Part shown: positions 6,323 through 9,179 of the stretch, one piece after another
How positions within the stretch are numbered: the stretch's first letter is position 1
Layout: each line of letters starts with the position of its first letter
Source: an uncultured Bacilli bacterium
Lineage (GTDB): Bacteria > Bacillota_I > Bacilli_A > RF39 > UBA660
DNA: 9,179 bases
Assembly: GCA_944358685.1 (NCBI GenBank)
Contig: CALVRQ010000042.1
Coordinates: 1-9,179 of the forward strand
Direction: 5' to 3'
Program-made: the position numbers and the translations under genes
Notes under the pieces: generated by a model
What the model was told of the DNA's origin: nothing
Seen by the model: the letters and a program-made list of their open reading frames with translations, nothing else
Database searches by the model: none

Positions 6323-7728
6323 AAAAAACAAAAATAATTTGTTCAATTGGTCCAAGCAGTGCCAAATATGAAACTTTTAAACAAATGGTCTTAAACGGTA
6401 TGAACGTTGCTAGAATAAATTTTTCTCATGCTACAGAAGAAGAAAAAAGTAATGTCTTAAGCCTAGTTAAAAAAGCAAACGAAGAACTAGGAACCTATGT
6501 TGCAGTTCTATTCGATACCAAAGGACCAGACTTCCGTACAGGAAATATGACAAATGATAAAATTAACTTAGAAGAAGGAAAAACAATTAAAATTATTAAA
6601 GATGATATCTTAGGAACCGAAGAAGCTATCACTGTAAATTATAAAGATGCTTTAGATAGCATCAAAGTAGGTAGTACAATTTTACTTGAAGATGGACTAA
6701 TGCGCCTAGAAGTAACCTCAAAACTAGATAACGGAATTAACTGTAAAATAATTGATGGAGGAGTATTAGGCAGTAGAAAAAGTGTCAATGTTCCTGGAGC
6801 ACATTTAAACCTAGATTTTATCAGTGACCAAGACAGGGAAGATATTATCTATGCTTGTAAACATGATGGTGATTTCTTAGCTCTATCATTCGTAAGCTCA
6901 AAAGAAGATGTTCTAGCAGCTAGAGCAATTTTAAAAGAGCAAGGTAGAGAAGACATGCAAATAATTTCAAAAATTGAAAGTCATACAGCTATTCAAAACA
7001 TTGATGATATTATTGAAGTAAGTGATGGAATCATGGTCGCTCGTGGTGACCTAGGTGTTGAAATGCCAATGAAAGAACTACCAATATTGCAAAAAGAAAT
7101 TATTGAAAAATGTCGTAAGAGAGGTCGTACAGTAATAGTTGCTACTGAAATGCTTGCATCTATGTATACTAGTAGTAGGCCAACTAGAGCTGAAATATCA
7201 GACGTTGCCAATGCTGTATTAGATGGAACAGACGCTGTTATGTTATCTGGTGAAACTACCATTGGTAAACATCCAGCAGACGCTGTAAAATATATGGCAG
7301 AAACATGTGAAGAAGCTGAAAGATATTATGACTACGCTAACCAAAAATCATATGCCAAAGAAAATAACATTCCAAGTGCTATTGCTCATAACGTTGTTGA
7401 AAGTGCTAATTTATTGCAAGTAAAAGCCATTATTGCTGCTACAACAAGTGGGTATAGTGCTAAACTAATTAGTACCTTAAAACCAAAATCACAAATTATT
7501 GCCGCTTGCCCAGATGATAATGTAGCTAAATCTTTAGCTCTAAACTATGGCGTATATCCAGTAATTGTAAAATATTATGATACTATTGAACAATTGATGG
7601 ATAACTGCAAAGAAGAAGCAACCAAATTTATGGATTTACAAAAAGGCGACATCGTAATCGTAACAGGTGGTTTCCCAAGAATGCACCAAGTTAAAACAAC
7701 TAATTTCTTAAAAATTGATACAATCTAA
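6319..7728 (+). CDS. pyk: Pyruvate kinase
   Basis: Converts phosphoenolpyruvate and ADP to pyruvate and ATP, the last step of glycolysis. 469 residues: one catalytic (beta/alpha)8 barrel with inserted B domain and a C-terminal regulatory domain, without the extra PEP-utiliser-like tail of Bacillus enzymes. Signatures are MNVARINFSHAT (28-39, with Arg32, Asn34 and Ser36 for ADP and metal), DTKGPDFRTG (66-75), the catalytic Lys in IISKIES, MVARGDLGVEMP, and RPTRAEISDVANAVLDGTDAVMLSGET. Asp71 occupies the place of Glu117 of the rabbit enzyme, the residue tied to K+ dependence. I chose ATG 6319, not the in-frame ATG at 6289, because AAAGGAG lies 8-9 bases upstream, the N-terminus KKTKIICSIGP is the normal one, and the ATG forms an ATGA overlap with the mutM stop. 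A terminator follows directly. Confidence 0.98.
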   Translation: MKKTKIICSIGPSSAKYETFKQMVLNGMNVARINFSHATEEEKSNVLSLVKKANEELGTYVAVLFDTKGPDFRTGNMTNDKINLEEGKTIKIIKDDILGTEEAITVNYKDALDSIKVGSTILLEDGLMRLEVTSKLDNGINCKIIDGGVLGSRKSVNVPGAHLNLDFISDQDREDIIYACKHDGDFLALSFVSSKEDVLAARAILKEQGREDMQIISKIESHTAIQNIDDIIEVSDGIMVARGDLGVEMPMKELPILQKEIIEKCRKRGRTVIVATEMLASMYTSSRPTRAEISDVANAVLDGTDAVMLSGETTIGKHPADAVKYMAETCEEAERYYDYANQKSYAKENNIPSAIAHNVVESANLLQVKAIIAATTSGYSAKLISTLKPKSQIIAACPDDNVAKSLALNYGVYPVIVKYYDTIEQLMDNCKEEATKFMDLQKGDIVIVTGGFPRMHQVKTTNFLKIDTI

Positions 7729-7787
7729 AAAGATGACTAATAGATTATAGGCTTATGCTTATATTCCTCTAAAAAGTCATCTTTTTT
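7727..7787. terminator. Shared bidirectional terminator for pyk and tmcAL
   Basis: AAAAAGATGACT (7727-7738) and AGTCATCTTTTT (7775-7786) form a perfect 12-bp stem around a 36-base loop. The T-run serves pyk on the plus strand, and the mirrored T-run serves tmcAL on the minus strand. The pyk stop touches one arm; the tmcAL stop and its last dozen codons lie in the loop and the other arm, so the structure is partly coding. Confidence 0.8.
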
Positions 7788-8843
7788 AATATTATAAATG
7801 TTATTAACCCTGCTTTCAATGCGCATTGCCACGTAGTTATCATCATATCCAGTAATAATAGGAAGCCTGGACTTCTTTTTAATATAATTCAAATAACATC
7901 TTCCATTACTATTAAAGCCTAACACTCTAATGTAATCTACATTCCTGCACCTTTCAGCCTCATCCTTTGTAAAACCACACAAAATATGTAAAAACATTCT
8001 TTTTAATTTATTATATGTATATCTTTTTGATTTAACTAAACTAATTAAATCTTCTATATTTTTAGCTTTTAATATATTTTTCTTAATTTTATTTTCAATT
8101 CCTTCATCGACCGTTTGATATATACTTAAATCAGTAGAAGAAATAATCTTATACTTAAGTAGTTCAAAATAATCATCTAAAAAATGTAAATCATCTAAAT
8201 ATTTATAACACAAATCAGGTACATATTCCTTAACGTCAACACCTTTTCTCAAAGCTTCTCTAATACTGGTCGCACTAGAAATTTTATCTAAATCTAAATC
8301 ATGATATCCATTAGTTCGCTTTATAGCCCGCACATCTACATTCTTCAAATTTCTAATATACCCAATACCTAATAAATCATTAGGATTGTTTTCTAAAATA
8401 ATATCAAAATCCTTTAAAGCCTTAGCCAAACTAGTAGGGTAGTTAAATCCTTCATCTAGATAACATTTAATTTTATCATTATATTTCTTACTTTCCTGAA
8501 TTTTAACAATTTCTCTAAGCTTATCTATATTTGCACTTTCACTACCAAACACAAAAGCATCCACATCTAAAGCTTTTAAAATATCAGTAGCTCCTTTAGT
8601 AAAAATATCTGCCGCTTGCGTACAAAACACAAAAGGTAGTTCAATTACTAAATCTACATAATTTAAAGCAATCTCTGTTTTTTTCCATTTGTCTATTACA
8701 CTAACATCGCCACGCTGTGTAAAATTACCACCAATAACTGCAATAATCACATAATCAGGAAATAACTCTTTTACCTTATTTATATGATATAAATGGCCAT
8801 AGTGAAACGGATTGTATTCACAAATAATACCCACACTTTTCAT
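7737..8843 (-). CDS. tmcAL: tRNA(Met) cytidine acetate ligase (TmcAL, YlbM family)
   Basis: Nucleotidyltransferase-fold enzyme that, in Bacillus subtilis, uses acetate and ATP to make N4-acetylcytidine at wobble position 34 of elongator tRNA(Met). 368 residues, somewhat shorter than the roughly 400-415 of Bacillus. The N-terminus GIICEYNPFHYGHLYH contains the HxGH nucleotide-binding motif (His14-Tyr-Gly-His17). GGNFTQRGD, KWKKTEIAL and VDLVIELPF follow, then NPNDLLGIGYI and AIKRTNGYHD, and SSATSIREAL, the second ATP-binding motif. The C-terminal half is Lys-rich and helical, suited to tRNA binding. All expected motifs are visible. The start at 8843 has only a modest GTGATG-like binding site but matches the family N-terminus. 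It is monocistronic, convergent with pyk, and lies downstream of a TnpB element end in the same orientation. Confidence 0.94.
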   Translation of the reverse strand: MKSVGIICEYNPFHYGHLYHINKVKELFPDYVIIAVIGGNFTQRGDVSVIDKWKKTEIALNYVDLVIELPFVFCTQAADIFTKGATDILKALDVDAFVFGSESANIDKLREIVKIQESKKYNDKIKCYLDEGFNYPTSLAKALKDFDIILENNPNDLLGIGYIRNLKNVDVRAIKRTNGYHDLDLDKISSATSIREALRKGVDVKEYVPDLCYKYLDDLHFLDDYFELLKYKIISSTDLSIYQTVDEGIENKIKKNILKAKNIEDLISLVKSKRYTYNKLKRMFLHILCGFTKDEAERCRNVDYIRVLGFNSNGRCYLNYIKKKSRLPIITGYDDNYVAMRIESRVNNIYNIKKDDFLEEYKHKPIIY

Positions 8844-8908
8844 AAAACATCACATCCATAAATATGTAATAAAAAATAGCAAAATTATTGCATTTAATAT
8901 AACCATTC

Positions 8909-8936
8909 ATTATAATCTTATTAAAAAACCTCAATA
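8909..8936 (-). promoter_or_regulatory. Candidate tmcAL promoter
   Basis: A perfect TATAAT (8914-8909) lies 65 bases before the tmcAL start on the minus strand. The -35 is poor: TATTGA at 16-base spacing, or TTGAGG at 14. It lies just outside the proposed end of the TnpB element, so tmcAL probably kept its own promoter, but this is a weak call. Confidence 0.35.
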
Positions 8937-8948
8937 GCTAGAACAAAT

Positions 8949-9077
8949 GTCAAAATAAATTTTGACTAGCTTACCTCACGGTAAGCTCTTTCTACTTCAT
9001 AGCAGCCTTAGGCTCCTCCATAGACCAGTATCGGATAGTCGCTACCCTAACATATATTTATTTGTCAAAATTTATGT
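8949..9077 (-). ncRNA. Probable TnpB-associated omega/reRNA scaffold in the element right end
   Basis: The 3' flank of tnpB is densely structured on the minus strand, in contrast to the A/T-rich surroundings: GGGTAG/CTATCC with loop CGA (9047-9033), AGCC/GGCT with loop TAA (9014-9004), and a perfect 8-bp hairpin AGCTTACC-GTGA-GGTAAGCT (8987-8968) with a GNRA loop. A palindrome GTCAAAAT-TT-ATTTTGAC follows (8966-8949). In IS200/IS605 elements this region is transcribed from the end of tnpB as the guide RNA scaffold, with the guide supplied by flanking DNA. The exact RNA ends cannot be read from one copy. Confidence 0.65.
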
Positions 9078-9179
9078 TTAAACAGATTGTTCTAATCCTT
9101 TCATATATATTTTTAAACCTTCAAACATTATATTAACTGATGCATTATAATCACGGTCATGATTAGTATAACATACTGG
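8962..9179 (-). mobile_element. Right end of an IS200/IS605-family (TnpB) element, rest outside window
   Basis: The element comprises the tnpB C-terminus, the structured 3' region and a subterminal hairpin (8987-8968) followed after two bases by TCAA (8965-8962). In IS608-type elements a hairpin near the right end followed by TCAA marks the transposase cleavage site, so I place a provisional end at 8962. The left end, any tnpA and the target motif lie beyond base 9179. The boundary is inferred; the palindrome at 8966-8949 crosses it, which leaves open an end slightly further out. Confidence 0.6.
9078..9179 (-). CDS. tnpB: RNA-guided endonuclease TnpB, C-terminal end only
   Basis: The last 33 codons of a TnpB (IS200/IS605 OrfB) reading frame, entering from the window edge and ending in TAA at 9080-9078. 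The visible start PVCYTNHDRDYNASVNI holds the last cysteine of the zinc ribbon and the RuvC-III aspartate (in HDRDYNAS), a highly characteristic TnpB signature; the tail is MFEGLKIYMKGLEQSV. TnpB is a guide-RNA-directed DNA nuclease that helps the element keep its place after transposition. The residue after the last Cys is Tyr rather than the usual Gly, a small deviation. Whether the rest of the gene is intact cannot be judged. Confidence 0.88.
   Translation of the reverse strand, partial: PVCYTNHDRDYNASVNIMFEGLKIYMKGLEQSV

Noticed and set aside
6993..7262. 89-codon minus-strand reading frame
   Set aside because: Antisense to the conserved core of pyk; no binding site or family signature.
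1..9179. CRISPR array, prophage or defence system
   Set aside because: No regularly spaced repeats and no phage or effector genes; apart from the TnpB end, everything is housekeeping.

Overview
The window reads as chromosomal housekeeping DNA from a low-GC Gram-positive bacterium (Firmicutes/Bacillota, possibly an uncultured gut-type lineage of Bacilli or Clostridia). The reasons are a strongly A/T-rich sequence, AAAGGAGG-type ribosome binding sites, consensus TTGACN/TATAAT promoters, a T-box leader, a TmcAL/YlbM-type tRNA modification gene, and the standard code (serS and mutM end in TGA, tryptophan is TGG), which argues against a TGA-recoding Mollicute.

Layout. Bases 1-2948 (+) hold the end of a polA operon: a 5'-truncated DNA polymerase I, then a membrane-anchored DNA/RNA non-specific endonuclease whose ATG overlaps the polA stop. 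Bases 2940-3100 lie between convergent operons and contain the serS terminator, a long 17-bp hairpin, and a possible 24-codon minus-strand ORF whose Shine-Dalgarno is buried in that hairpin. Bases 3097-5145 (-) are a serine-responsive operon: promoter, T-box leader with a UCU specifier, an HD-domain protein related to the RelA/SpoT hydrolase fold, and serS. A divergent promoter at 5217-5245 drives a plus-strand operon: a 75-residue membrane peptide, mutM, and pyk, which overlaps mutM by 4 bp. A shared bidirectional terminator at about 7727-7787 separates pyk from the convergent tmcAL (7737-8843, -). Bases 8949-9179 (-) carry the right end of an IS200/IS605-type element: the last 33 codons of tnpB and a highly structured 3' region that looks like the TnpB guide RNA (omega/reRNA) scaffold.

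How it fits together. Most genes serve information processing: replication/repair (PolA, MutM), tRNA charging (SerRS) and tRNA(Met) wobble acetylation (TmcAL), plus glycolysis (Pyk). The points most worth a second look are the HD protein placed first in a serine T-box operon although two of its key active-site positions are altered, the hairpin-sequestered micro-ORF between the polA and serS operons, the TnpB/reRNA end, a PolA that seems to have lost proofreading residues, and unusual signature residues in SerRS and Pyk. I see no obviously new multi-gene defence or biosynthetic system.
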